NCBI GenBank assembly: GCA_028752905.1
Contig: JAQNBH010000002.1
Coordinates: forward strand, 16,354,390 to 16,418,389
Direction: 5' to 3'
Origin: Cladorhizidae sp. MBARI D1340-BT2
Taxonomy: Eukaryota; Porifera; Demospongiae; Poecilosclerida; Cladorhizidae
DNA: 64,000 nt
In this document: piece after piece, positions 27,251 to 38,240 of the stretch
Numbering within the stretch: position 1 is the first letter of the stretch
Layout: the number at the start of each line of letters is the position of its first letter
The notes under the pieces: generated by a model
The model's database searches: none
Seen by the model: the letters and a program-made list of their open reading frames with translations, nothing else
Told to the model about the DNA's origin: nothing
Position numbers and translations under genes: made by a program

Positions 27251-29136
27251 CTAAAGACTCCTAGGGTTTTTCTAATCAACTATTAACCCCCTAGGGTTTA
27301 CTAATTAATTAAGACTCCTAGGGGTTTTCTAATTAAGACTCCTAGGGTTTTACTAATTAATTAAGACTCCTAGGATTTTACTAATTAATTAAAACTCCTA
27401 AGGTTTTGCTGATTAGGACTCCTAGGGTTTTGCCAATTAAGTCGGGTCTATTAGACTCACATAAATCAGGTGTATTAGACTCCTATAATTAATTAAGACT
27501 CCTAGGGGTTTTCTAGTTAACTATTAGACTCCTAGGGTTTTGCTAATTAATTAAGACTCAGGGTTTTGCTAATTAAATCTGGTCTATTAAACTCCTAGGG
27601 TTTTGTTAATTATTAAGATCCTAGATTTTTGCTAATTAACTATTAGACTCCTAGGGTTTTGCTAATTAAGACTCCTAGGGTTTTGCTAATTAAATCTAGT
27701 CTATTAGACTCCCAGGGCTTTGCTAATTATCTGGCCTTTTCTAATTAAATCTGGTCTAGGGTTTTGCTAATTAATTAAGACTCCTAGGTTTTTCTATTAG
27801 ACTCCTAGGGTTTTGCTAATTAAATCTGGTCTCATATAATTAAATCTGGTCTATTAGACTCCTAGGGTTGAATCTGGTCTCATATAATCTATTAGACTCC
27901 TAGGGTTTTGCTAATTAAATCTGGTCTCATATAATTAAATCTGGTTATTTAGACTCGCTAATTAAATCTGGTCTCATATAATTAAATCTGGTCTATTAGA
28001 CTCGCTAATTAAATCTGGTCTCATATAATTAAATCTGGTCTATTAGACTCGCTAATTAAATCTGGTCTCATATAATTAAATCTGGTCTATTAGACTCGCT
28101 AATTAAATCTGGTCTATTAGACTCCTAGGGTTTTGCTAATTAAATCTGGTCTATTAGACTCCTAGGGTTTTGGGTTTTGCTAATTAAATCTGTAGACTAC
28201 TAGGGTTTTGCTAATTAAATCTGTAGACTCCTAGGGTTTTCTAATTAAATCTCTAAATCTCTAGACTCCTAGGGTTTTGCTAATTAAATCTGTGGACTCC
28301 TAGGGTTAGGCTAATTAAATCTGTAGACTCCTAGGGTTTTCTAATTAAATCTCTAGACTCCTAGGGTTTTGCTAATTAAATCTGTAGACTCCTAGGGTTT
28401 TCTAATTAAATCTGTAGACTCCTAGGGTTTTGCTAATTAAATCTGTGGACTCCTAGGGTTTTGCTAATTAAATCTGTAGACTACTAGGGTTTTGCTAATT
28501 AAATCTGTGGACTCCTAGGGTTAGGCTAATTAAATCTGTAAACTCCTAGGGTTTTCTAATTAAATCTCTAGACTCCTAGGGTTTTGCTAATTAAATCTGT
28601 AGACTCCTAGGGTTTTCTAATTAAATCTCTAGACTCCTAGGGTTTTGCTAATTAAATATTAAATCTGTGGACTCCTAGGGTTTTGCAAATTAAATCTGTA
28701 GACTCCTATATAGGGTTTTCTAATTAAATCTGTGGACTCCTAGGGTTTTCTAATTAAATCTCTAGACTCCTAGGGTTTTGCTAATTAAATCTGTGGACTC
28801 CTAGGGTTTTGCTAATTAAATCTGTAGACTACTAGGGTTTTGCTAATTAAATCTGTGGACTCCTAGGGTTTTCTAATTAAATCTGTAGACTCCTAGGGTT
28901 TTCTAATTAAATCTCTAGACTCCTAGGGTTTTCTAATTAAATCTGTAGACTCCTAGGGTTTTGCTAATTAAATCTGTGGACTCCTAGGGTTTTCTAATTA
29001 AATCTGTAGACTCCTAGGGTTTTCTAATTAAATCTCTAGACTCCTAGGGTTTTCTAATTAAATCTGTAGACTCCTAGGGTTTTGCTAATTAAATCTGTGG
29101 ACTCCTAGGGTTTTGCTAATTAAATCTGGTCTATTA
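27251..29136 (+). repeat. 31-bp minisatellite, about 60 copies
   Basis: The unit centres on ACTCCTAGGGTTTTGCTAAT then TAAATCTGTAG, 31 bases. 30-base units arise by loss of the G in TTTTGC. The left third (27251-27950) is irregular and the right part is more regular. A higher-order pattern alternates CTGTAGACT, CTGTGGACT and CTCTAGACT variants. An inserted sub-array near 27950-28100 uses GACTCGCTAATTAAATCTGG with CATATAATTAAATCTGGTC. Confidence 0.9.
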
Positions 29137-29901
29137 GCAATGACAAGGTCCAGCCTTAGAGTGAGTGGGAGGCTCAACCAATTGCATCAAGTTTAGCAAG
29201 ATAGTAACCATCACAAAACTGTGGCTGTGTCCACTTCTTCATTACTCCAAAGAAGATGGAACAGTTCACATCTGGAGGGCTGTTGAAGTTGTCAGCAAGA
29301 TGACCGACGAGTCTGGAAGGATGCCGATGTGGCTCGGTATGTGTTTAACGTTGGGGATTGGGAAGAAAAGGGTGCATACTACAAATACAAGTGGTACTGA
29401 ACTGGCCACTCGCAGAGAAATGAACTCCAAATTTCAAGACACTCCATGTTTTTTTTCCGTGTATTTTTTTAATGTGCGTGTGTTTCTATGTCTCCCAGTT
29501 TGCCATCTCGACGAGATTTAAGACAAGCATTTTTGTCCCTGATAGAAAGGTCAATCTATCTGTAAAAAACACACAATTAACCTGTTTAATAGATGACCTG
29601 TTGTGGGGATTTAAAATTAAAAGTCGGGCACACCCACACCGCAAACATTTCACTCCATGTAAAAAATATATATATATTTTTTTTATAGTTTTTTGGAGTC
29701 CAAATGAAAATGAGATGACAAAAAAATCAAATAATTTAAAACAATCTTGGACAGGCTAATTTTAAGAATGATATTATGAAGAGAATCTACGTACATCTCT
29801 AAAGACGGTATATACAATGTGATGAACTATAGATGTGGGGAAATGTACCAATCTGATTATTAACCAAGACTGTGAACGTAAAACAATTCATTCCAATTTG
29901 T
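29137..29901. other. unassigned, no convincing gene
   Basis: Two plus-strand open frames exist (29165-29521 and 29472-29759) but neither shows a domain. The DNA is otherwise AT-rich. It could hold the 3' flank of the transmembrane-protein exon to the right. Confidence 0.3.
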
Positions 29902-30315
29902 CTATATCATAGCCTTTATGAGCCTTGTTGACGGTATTTTGGGCTTGGACTCAACGCTACCACGCGACTTCTTCGTCGAGTCCTTCCCGGCGACGGATGC
30001 ATGGATGGCCCACACACAAGAGGCAACAAGTGTTACCAGGAAGATGACCAAATATATGTACATGAATACCACATAGATGACCATTCCCCGGCAGAGTTTT
30101 TGGAAGGGAGCTTTGGGGCCAAACTTGGAGATCAGGTAGCTTCCTAGGACTAACCAAGACAGGTAGAGAAGGAGCCCCAGCAACAGCATTATGAATCCTA
30201 CGATGGCGAGGATCTTGGGGATCCGAGGGAGAGAAAAACCACAGCAGAGAGCGATGTAGCTACCGCAACAGCAGAGAGACATTATCACCATGATGATGGT
30301 AAATACTCCCGCATT
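29902..30315 (-). CDS. last exon of a multi-pass membrane protein
   Basis: The 137-residue frame starts at a CAG/AATGCG splice acceptor (exon from 30315) and ends KAMI, TAG at 29902. Hydrophobic segments are TIIMVIMSLCCCGSYIALCC, KILAIVGFIMLLLGLLLYLS with WLVLGSYLI, and VIYVVFMYIYLVIFLVTLVA. The loop FGPKAPFQKLCRG lies before the last helix. The tail is Lys/Ser-rich and polar (KDSTKKSRGSVESKPKIPS), probably cytoplasmic. The layout is reminiscent of small TMEM272-like four-helix proteins, but similarity is only architectural. Upstream of the acceptor is a (CA)n tract, so the earlier exon is not identified. Base composition is GC-richer than the surroundings, as expected for coding DNA. Confidence 0.6.
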   Translation of the reverse strand, partial: NAGVFTIIMVIMSLCCCGSYIALCCGFSLPRIPKILAIVGFIMLLLGLLLYLSWLVLGSYLISKFGPKAPFQKLCRGMVIYVVFMYIYLVIFLVTLVASCVWAIHASVAGKDSTKKSRGSVESKPKIPSTRLIKAMI

Positions 30316-30842
30316 CTGTGTGTATGGGTGTGTGTGTGTGTGTGTGTGCGTGAGAGAGAAGTGTGAGTGTGTGAGTGTGTGCAACATCTTCACTGTGAGC
30401 TATCACAACATCCACACAATCTATCACCAGACAACACCACACACTATATACCCCACACATTTGAATGCGGACTCACAAGATGTTCGAATCGCGTTGGGTC
30501 GTGAAAATGATTAGGGCACGTTGATGAAGAAACCACGGACAATTCAGGTCAACAATGGACACCCAAAGGTTCAAAAATCTTGCCAACTCAATACTGGCTA
30601 GGACCAAGGACTAGGATTAGGTAGGCAACAACTTGAGATATCCCGTATTGATCCTAGGATTGTCCCTGGCAACACTGCTATACCCCCCTGATCAGCTGTA
30701 ATGGTATCCCCTGATCAGCTGTAATGGTATCCCCTTACCATATTAATGACTACAGTATAAGAAAAGTGCTTCTAGAGGTAGTTATAGCTTGTCGCTTTTA
30801 GCATCACATACGTAACCTAGGTGACATGAAATGTGCTTTACA
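30316..30842. other. intron or flank with (GT)n tract
   Basis: A GT/CA tract at about 30326-30385 precedes the membrane-protein exon on the minus strand. A 24-base phrase containing CCCCTGATCAGCTGTAATGG is tandemly repeated near 30686-30735. No gene is seen. Confidence 0.4.
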
Positions 30843-31075
30843 TATGCATTAGGGCTACGGGCTAGGGCTGGGACCAATAGACATAGGGGTCGAGTTAGAG
30901 CTAGGGCTGCGGTAGAGGGGGTTGGACTAGGGCAATCTTTTAACCTAGGGCTTGAGCAGGTGTCTAAGGCTAGGGTTAGATCTAGGGCTGTGGTTATGGC
31001 TAGATTAGGGCTGTGACTAGCCTGCCCCTGACTAGAGAAGCTAGGGCTAGATTAGGGCTATGGTTAGGTAGAGGT
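30843..31075 (+). repeat. degenerate GGGCTA-type repeat
   Basis: Loose repeats of TAGGGCT(A/G)GGG with many substitutions. They are related to the arrays at 38241, 57778 and 63219. Confidence 0.7.
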
Positions 31076-31255
31076 ACAGTAACAGTCAGAAATAACTTTC
31101 CGCTGCGTTTCTTTGAACAACGTACGTACTCCTTTTGTAACGTGAGCATTGCGTGGTCATTTCTTACTGTTTTTCTAAGTGTCCTTCGAAACTGTAGCAA
31201 GCGTGCTGCAGCTGACTGTAAGCATGCGCTGCATACTAAAACAAAATTAAACGTT

Positions 31256-33886
31256 TGCTCGAGTAAGTCAGCTAACTTATAGCTCTCGCTCGAGTAAGTC
31301 AGCTAGCTTATAGCTCTGACTCGAGTAAGTCAGCTAGCTTATAGCTCTGACTCGAGTAAGTCAGCTAGCTTATAACTCTCGCTCGAGTAAGTCAGCTAGC
31401 TTATAGCTCTTGCTCGCGTAAGTCAGCTAGCTTATAACTCTCGCTCGAGTAAGTCAGCTAGCTTATAGCTCTGACTCGAGTAAGTCAGCTAGCTTATAGC
31501 TCTCACTCGAGTAAGTCAGCTAACTTATAGCTCTCACTCGAGTAAGTCAGCTAACTTATAACTCTCGCTCGAGTAAGTCAGCTAGCTTATAGTTCTCGCT
31601 CAAGTAAGTCAGCTAGCTTATAACTCTCACTCGAGTAAGTCAGCTAGCTTATAGTTCTCGCTCGAGTAAGTCAGCAAGCTTATAGCTCTCACTCGAGTAA
31701 GTCAGCTAGCTTATGTATAACTCTCGCTTGAGTACATAAGTCAGCTAGCTTATGTATAACTCTCACTCGAGTAAGTCAGCTAGCTTATAGCTCTGACTCG
31801 AGTAAGTCAGCTAGCTTATAGTTCTCGCTCGAGTAAGTCAGCTAGCTTATAGCTCTCACTCGAGTAAGTCAGCTAGCTTATAACTCTCACTCGAGTAAGT
31901 CAGCTAGCTTAGCTCTCACTCGAGTAAGTCAGCTAGCTTATAGCTCTCGCTCTAGTAAGTCAGCTAGCTTATAGCTCTCACTCGAGTAAGTCAGCTAGCT
32001 TATAGCTCTCACTCGAGTAAGTCAGCTAGCTTATAGCTCTCGCTCGAGTAAGTCAGCTAGCTTATAGCTCTCGCTCGAGTAAGTCCGCCAGCTTATAGCT
32101 CTCGCTCAAGTAAGTCAGCTAGCTTATAGCTCTCGCTCGAGTAAGTCAGCTAGCTTATAGCTCTCACTCGAGTAAGTCAGCTAGCTTATAGCTCTCGCTC
32201 AAGTAAGTCAGCTAGCTTATAGCTCTCGCTCGAGTAAGTCAGCTAGCTTATAGCTCTCACTCGAGTAAGTCAGCTAGCTTATAGCTCTCGCTCGAGTAAG
32301 TCAGCTAGCTTATAGTTCCGCTCGAGTAAGTCAGCTAGCTTATAGTTCCGCTCGAGTAAGTCAGCTAGCTTATAGCTCTCGCTCGAGTAAGTCCGCCAGC
32401 TTATAGCTCTCGCTCAAGTAAGTCAGCTAGCTTATAACTCTCACTCGAGTAAGTCAGCTAGCTTATAACTCTCACTCAAGTAAGTCAGCTAACTTATAAC
32501 TCTCACTCGAGTAAGTCAGCTAGCTTATAGCTCTCGCTCGAGTAAGTCAGCTAGCTTATAGCTCTCACTCGAGTAAGTCAGCTAACTTATAACTCTCACT
32601 CGAGTAAGTCAGCTAGCTTATAGCTCTCGCTCGAGTAAGTCAGCTAGCTTATAGTTCTCGCTCGAGTAAGTCAGCTAGCTTATAACTCTCACTCGAGTAA
32701 GTCAGCTAGCTTATAGCTCTCGCTCGAGTAAGTCAGCTAGCTTATAGCTCTCGCTCTAGTAAGTCATCTAGCTTATAACTCTCGCTCGAGTAAGTCAGCT
32801 AGCTTATAACTCTCGCTCGAGTAAGTCAGCTAGCTTATAGTTCTCACTCGAGTAAGTCAGCTAGCTCATAGCTCTCACTCGAGTAAGTCAGCTAGCTTAT
32901 AGCTCTTTCTCTCGAGTAAGTCAGCTAGCTTATAGTTCTCACTCGAGTAAGTCAGCTAGCTTATACATGTAGCTCTCGATTGAGTAAGTCAGCTAGCTCA
33001 TAGCTCTCACTCGAGTAAGTCAGCTAGCTTATAGCTCTCACTCGAGTAAGTCAGCTAGCTTATAACTCTCACTCGAGTAAGTCAGCTAGCTTATAGCTCT
33101 CGCTCTAGTAAGTCAGCTAGCTTATAACTCTCACTCGAGTAAGTCAGCTAGCTTATAACTCTCACTCGAGTAAGTCAGCTAGCTTATAACTCTCACTCGA
33201 GTAAGTCAGCTAGCTTATAGTTCTCGCTCGAGTAAGTCAGCTAGCTTATAATTCTCACTCGAGTAAGTCAGCTAGCTTATAGTTCTCGCTCGAGTAAGTC
33301 AGCTAGCTTATAGCTCTCACTCGAGTAAGTCAGCTAGCTTATGTATAACTCTCGCTTGAGTACATAAGTCAGCTAGCTTATGTATAACTCTCACTCGAGT
33401 AAGTCAGCTAGCTTATAGCTCTGACTCGAGTAAGTCAGCTAGCTTATAGCTCTGACTCGAGTAAGTCAGCTAGCTTATAGCTCTGACTCGAGTAAGTCAG
33501 CTAGCTTATAGTTCTCGCTCGAGTAAGTCAGCTAGCTTATAGCTCTCGCTCGAGTAAGTCAGCTAGCTTAGCTCTCACTCGAGTAAGTCAGCTAGCTTAT
33601 AGCTCTCGCTCTAGTAAGTCAGCTAGCTTATAGCTCTCGCTTGAGTAAGTCAGCTAGCTTATAGCTCTCACTCGAGTAAGTCAGCTAGCTTATAGCTCTC
33701 GCTCAAGTAAGTCAGCTAGCTTATAGCTCTCGCTCGAGTAAGTCAGCTAGCTTATAGCTCTTGCTCAAGTAAGTCAGCTAGCTTATAGCTCTCGCTCGAG
33801 TAAGTCAGCTAGCTTATAGCTCTCACTCGAGTAAGTCAGCTAGCTTATAGCTCTCGCTCGAGTAAGTCAGCTAGCTTATAGCTCTC
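31256..33886 (+). repeat. 31-bp minisatellite, about 85 copies
   Basis: The unit is CTCTCGCTCGAGTAAGTCAG followed by CTAGCTTATAG, 31 bases, nearly invariant over 2.6 kb. Common variants are CTCACTC, CTGACTC, AACTTATA and GTTCTCG. The unit contains the palindromes CTCGAG and AGCTAGCT and a GTAAGT hexamer. A few copies have ACATAAG or TTATGTATAACT insertions. One such variant pair recurs about 1.6 kb apart (31715-31770 and 33340-33395), which shows segmental amplification of several-unit blocks. Confidence 0.95.
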
Positions 33887-34207
33887 CCTTCTCAAGCTAT
33901 GGTATACTCGTCCTATAAAAAGCAAAGAATTCTGTACCACAGCCAAAGGCTTGAAGGACACACAATTGCAAACGACTGCTAGCTGTGCTCCGCACTATTG
34001 CCAGGCAATGGAGGGCCTTTTGTTCAGCGAGGAAATCAGGCAGATTGTGGAGGCTTAAAGTGCAGGCAAGTTTTTGTGCCATGCCATGAATTATAGTGTA
34101 AATTGTCGAGTAGCTCACAGGGAATGTGAAGTCGAGGATCCTGAACGCCTTGCTATGCAGAGACGGCTTTACAAAAATGATTTATACAGTACCAAGGTGC
34201 CGGGTAA
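33887..34207. other. unassigned
   Basis: Unique DNA to the right of the 31-bp array. No gene is recognised. Short open frames occur on both strands. Confidence 0.3.
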
Positions 34208-34212
34208 CTTAC

Positions 34213-34415
34213 CAGGGTTTCATTTAGGGGGGGGGGGGGGGGGGGGGGGGGCTGCCCCCCGTTGGAACCTTTTTGCCCCCCCCCCCCCCCCCCCCCCCTT
34301 GGAAATTGTATTATTAAAATTCTTATTGATGTTGATAAATGCTTGACATCATACCCCCCCCCCCCCTTGATTCCTCCAGTTTCCCCCCTTGGACAATTTT
34401 CTAAATGAAACCCTG
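34213..34415. mobile_element. 203-bp MITE with G/C homopolymer interior
   Basis: The inverted ends CAGGGTTTCATTTAG and CTAAATGAAACCCTG are perfect over 15 bases. The flanks repeat CTTAC (34208-34212 and 34416-34420). The interior has G and C runs of about 15-27 bases in opposite orientation, able to form a G:C stem or quadruplex. The CAGGG terminus is hAT-like, but the duplication is only 5 bp clear. Confidence 0.7.
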
Positions 34416-34770
34416 CTTACTTAAATATATCTCCTGGGCTGATGAGATGCTGGCTCACCAACTACACAGCCTTCTTCAAAGCAATGGTCACTCTCTTCGA
34501 GAGCCATCTTAAGGTGTGGCACATCTCTTGGTTGGAGATTTCGTGCCAGTTCTTCCATCTACTCAGAGAGGCAAATGAGGTAATGCTTGTTAGGTATGTG
34601 GGTTTTGGAGACGACACTGGATGATGTCTAAGGAAACTAAGATACACCTAACTTGCGTGCCAGAGCTCGGCTCTGGTGGACTCAAAAGTAACCTCGGTGG
34701 CTTGATTTTTTTGGTCTCCCTTCAACCCTCCAGGTCAAGAGGTTGTTGCCGCGGCGAGGCAGGAAGTGCA

Positions 34771-34839
34771 TTTGAGAATGCTATCTGGTTTGACAAGTGT
34801 ACTGTGCAGCTTGAGATGCAAAAGCAGGTTATGTTGAGA
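34771..34839 (+). pseudogene. Tc1/mariner-like transposase scrap
   Basis: The piece FENAIWFDKCTVQLEMQKQ resembles the segment around the second catalytic Asp of Tc1-like transposases (pattern F.N.IWTDE.(S/T)VQLE). The surrounding frame (34621-34908) has no other conserved block, so only a short fragment remains, or the match is coincidental. Confidence 0.35.
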
Positions 34840-35120
34840 GGTTCTTCACATCATCGAACAGAAGTGGCAGTGCTACTGGATATTGATGATGTGTATTTCA
34901 ATTTATGAAACATCTTTGTGTGTGTGGTTTAGTGTAGCAGGTCATCCGACACATGTAGACAAAGAGAGCAAATGTCCTTCTGTTACTTGTGTATAGTACA
35001 AGTCAAAATAATACTTGGCATTGCATTTAAACCCAACGAATGTGCAATGCCCAATTGTATTCATTTTGAAACCGGCTGAAATAGAATGCATGAAACGTTT
35101 AAACATTTAAACGTCACAAA

Positions 35121-36105
35121 GATAATGATTATTCCTGATGAAGGCTAGAGCATCTAGTTTATTAATTAAGATTATTCCTGATGAAGGCTAGAGAATTTAG
35201 TTTATTAATTAAGATCATTCCTGATGAAGGCTAGAGCATCTAGTTTATTAATTAAGGTTATTCCTGATGAAGGCTAGAGCATCTAGTTTATTAATTAAGA
35301 TCATTCCTGATGAAGGCTAGAGCATCTAGTTTATTAATTAAGGTTATTCCTGATGAAGGCTAGAGCATCTAGTTTATTAATTAAGATCATTCCTGATGAA
35401 GGCTAGAGCATCTAGTTTATTAATTAAGGTTATTCCTGCTGAAGGCTAGAGCATCTAGTTTATTAATTAAGATCATTCCTGATGAAGGCTAGAGCATCTA
35501 GTTTATTAATTAAGGTTATTCCTGATGAAGGCTAGAGTATCTAGTTTATTAATTAAGATTATTCCTGATGAAGGCTAGAGGATCTATAATTATTCCTGAT
35601 GAAGGCTAGAGCATCTAGTTTATTAATTAAGATTATTCCTGATGAAGGCTAGAGCATCTAGTTTATTAATTAAGATTATTCTGATGAAGGCTAGAGCATC
35701 TAGTTTATTAATTAAGATTATTCTGATGAAGGCTAAAGCATCTAGTTTATTAATTAAAATTATTCCTGATGAAGGCTAGAGCATCTAATTTAATAATTAA
35801 GATTATTCCTGATGAAGGCTAGAGCAACTAGTTTATTAATTAAGATTATTCTGATGAAGGCTAGAGCATCTAATTTATTAATTAAGATTATTCCTGATGA
35901 AGGCTAGTTTATTAATTAAGATTATTCTGATGAAGACCAGAGCATCTAGTTTATTAATTAAGATTATTCTGATGAAGACTAGAGCATCTAGTTGACTATT
36001 CTGATGAAGCCTAGAGCATCTAATTTATTAATTAAGATTATTCCTGATGAAGGCTAAAGCATAATTAAGATTATTCCTGATGAAGGCTAGAGCATCTAGT
36101 CGAAA
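35121..36105 (+). repeat. 43-bp minisatellite built from the CTGATGA hairpin, about 22 copies
   Basis: The unit contains ATTCCTGATGAAGGCTAGAG, CATCTAGT and TTATTAATTAAG. It is a tandem expansion of the central part of the 169-bp foldback family. The array ends at 36075-36105 with the complete family sequence including CGAAAC, then GTTGATTATTGAGG. This points to expansion from one inserted element. Confidence 0.9.
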
Positions 36106-36269
36106 CTTCGAGAGAATACAATTTGAAGTTGATTATTGAGGTGTCAACTGAGAGTCCATTGATCGTTAGGGAGTAGCACGTGACAACCGTGCAAGTTCGC
36201 GACTTTTAGCGAGAAGGTAACTTGCGAGAAATTCAACTTACGAGAAGCAGAGAATATATCTCAGGTTGC

Positions 36270-36655
36270 TATTGTGGTTGGAAAATGAGTTTTATGGATT
36301 ATTAACGAAATTCATTTTCCACCTGCGCGCTTGACTACGTACATTTTAGCACCTAATGAAAACACTCATTGCATAGAGTGGGGCTTCCTCTAGCCACTGG
36401 TGCTAATTTCAACTCTCTAGCACTTTGCAACCTGGAGATATTTATGCAGCAAAATCAGGCATTCAGGTTTTTGAGGTTTCCTCCACTTGTAGCTCCAGTA
36501 ACTTGGCTATAGTTATACTTATGAAAAATATTTTAGTAGTATCAGCAGAGAGCACAAAGAGATACCTATCTTTTGAGCTATATATCAAGTCCATACCATG
36601 AAGTTTACGGAATCTATGGAGTTATAAAGTGGTAACCGCAAGGGGGAAAAAGGGG
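36270..36655 (+). mobile_element. half copy of inner foldback family
   Basis: The tip and right arm match 976-1326 closely: AAAATGAGTTTTATGGATTA, CAAAGAGATACCTATCTTTT, and GTGGTAACCGCAAG at the end. The left arm is missing. Confidence 0.75.
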
Positions 36656-37295
36656 GAAAATACATGTGCAGTATTCCCCCCCCCCCAAATGCAACCGTCA
36701 GCCCTTAAACTCGTACTGCAATAACTCGAAGACAAACAACTCTAGCAGGATCCTCTCAAAAGAACAAGTAACTGTAGTTTGAGCCTTTCTGGGTTTTCTC
36801 TCCTTATGTTCCCATGGAGGTCCATGCACGCGCCTGTCCATGCACTTAGTGTGCGATAATATTTAATAAAATGCAGCACGTTTCTTTGGCCAATGGTCCT
36901 TGCGTTGCACGTATGTTTGGTTTAAATGCAACGCCCAGTTGTTGGAGGCTTGTACTATATAGGTGCAAAGCAAGTTGTGCTTTTGTATCTTCTGGGAAAT
37001 AGTTCAGTTTTGACATCTCCATTTTCAATTTTTTTCGATCTCAGACTTTGTACTGCATCCATGATATTAATTCAGTTACAAACCAAAGACATCCAACACC
37101 TAAAGTTCTGACTTGCAAATTGCCGAGATTTTCTCCCTTAGTAATCCCCCCCCCCCCCCCGCCCCCTCAGGCATCCAGAAGTCCATACCACCTAGCGAGC
37201 CTGGATCGGGAATTGTACACTGCCTAATCTACTTCACAAATAATCCAAGCTCTTGTTAGACTTCACATAATTGCAGACGACTTAACTCGTGCATT
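36656..37295. other. unassigned, homopolymer C tracts
   Basis: The segment shares similarity with the DNA right of the foldback at 1326-1390 (AATACATGTG, CCCCCAAA(A)ATGCAAC), so it may be part of the same larger element. No gene is seen. Confidence 0.35.
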
Positions 37296-37694
37296 TCTGA
37301 TGAAGCTCAAGTGAAAACAGAGCCACTCAAGATCAGCAACTAAGATGCCCTGATGAAGACAGAGCCACTCAAGATCGTCAACTAAGATGCCCTAATGAAG
37401 ACAGAGCCACTCAAGATCGTCAACTAAGATGCCCTGATGAAGACAGAGCCACTCAAGATCGTCAACTAAGATGCCCTTATGAAGACAGAGCCACTCAAGA
37501 TCGTCAACTAAGATGCCTGATGAAGACAGAACCACTCAAGATGGTCAACTAAGATGCCCTTATGAAGACAGAGCCACTCAAGATTGTCAACTAAGATGCC
37601 CTGATGAAGACAGAGCCACTCAAAATCGTCAACTAAGATACCCTGATGAAGACAGAGCTACTCAAAATCGTCAACTAAGCTGCCCTGATGAAGA
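37296..37694 (+). repeat. 42-bp minisatellite, about 9 copies
   Basis: The unit is CCTGATGAAGACAGAGCCAC followed by TCAAGATCGTCAACTAAGATGC-type sequence. The last unit runs into CTGATGAAGACCAAAGTATT and TTGGGTTGAAATGTTGG (37684-37722), a second family with a CTGATGA-hairpin-GAAA layout. Confidence 0.9.
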
Positions 37695-38240
37695 CCAAAG
37701 TATTTGGGTTGAAATGTTGGCCAAAAAAAAAAAGCTGATATCTTAAAATAATTTGCACTGAAGTAAAATCTGAAGTGCCATTAATCAAAGCTAAGTTACA
37801 TAGAAATGCCTGCAAAAATTAAACTGATGCTCAGACAATGGACTAGTTCCAGCAAGACACAATGTCCTAAAAGCTAACCTCCAACACAGCAAGCACTGGA
37901 GAGTGGGCTTACTTCTTTCAGGGATAGTATCCTTCAGATAATTTATGAACATCACCAGTTTGACTGGCCAGCTGTTCCTATCCTACCCGAACTGGCAAGC
38001 TGCTGCAATGCTACTTAAATAGAACAGTGGTCCCGCCCATTAAAAATGCGCGCATATTCTATTTGTCACGGGTATAGAGATCGCGGTAACGGTGCATTCC
38101 AATGGTGCGCTGTTTCATGCGTACCCATTATCCACGCATTCTTAAATTGTTGATCTTGCGTGTGTGTTTTTTGTCGCTCGAGCGTACCGTACGTAGCAAT
38201 GAAGCACAGCGTAAAGTTATTTTTGACTGCTATTATAAGG

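Noticed and set aside
27251..29136. Plant-type telomere repeat because of CCTAGGGTTTT
   Set aside because: The real period is 30-31 bases with AT-rich filler, not a 7-mer.
29165..29759. Two plus-strand open frames after the 31-bp array
   Set aside because: No domain, no splice signals of quality and AT-driven composition at the 3' part.
30470..30510. tRNA-like TTCGAATCGC motif
   Set aside because: No matching acceptor stem, D-arm or anticodon arm around it; no tRNA or rRNA gene was found anywhere in the window.
31256..33886. CRISPR-like array
   Set aside because: Units are contiguous identical 31-mers with no unique spacers, and the DNA is eukaryotic; the same applies to the other arrays.
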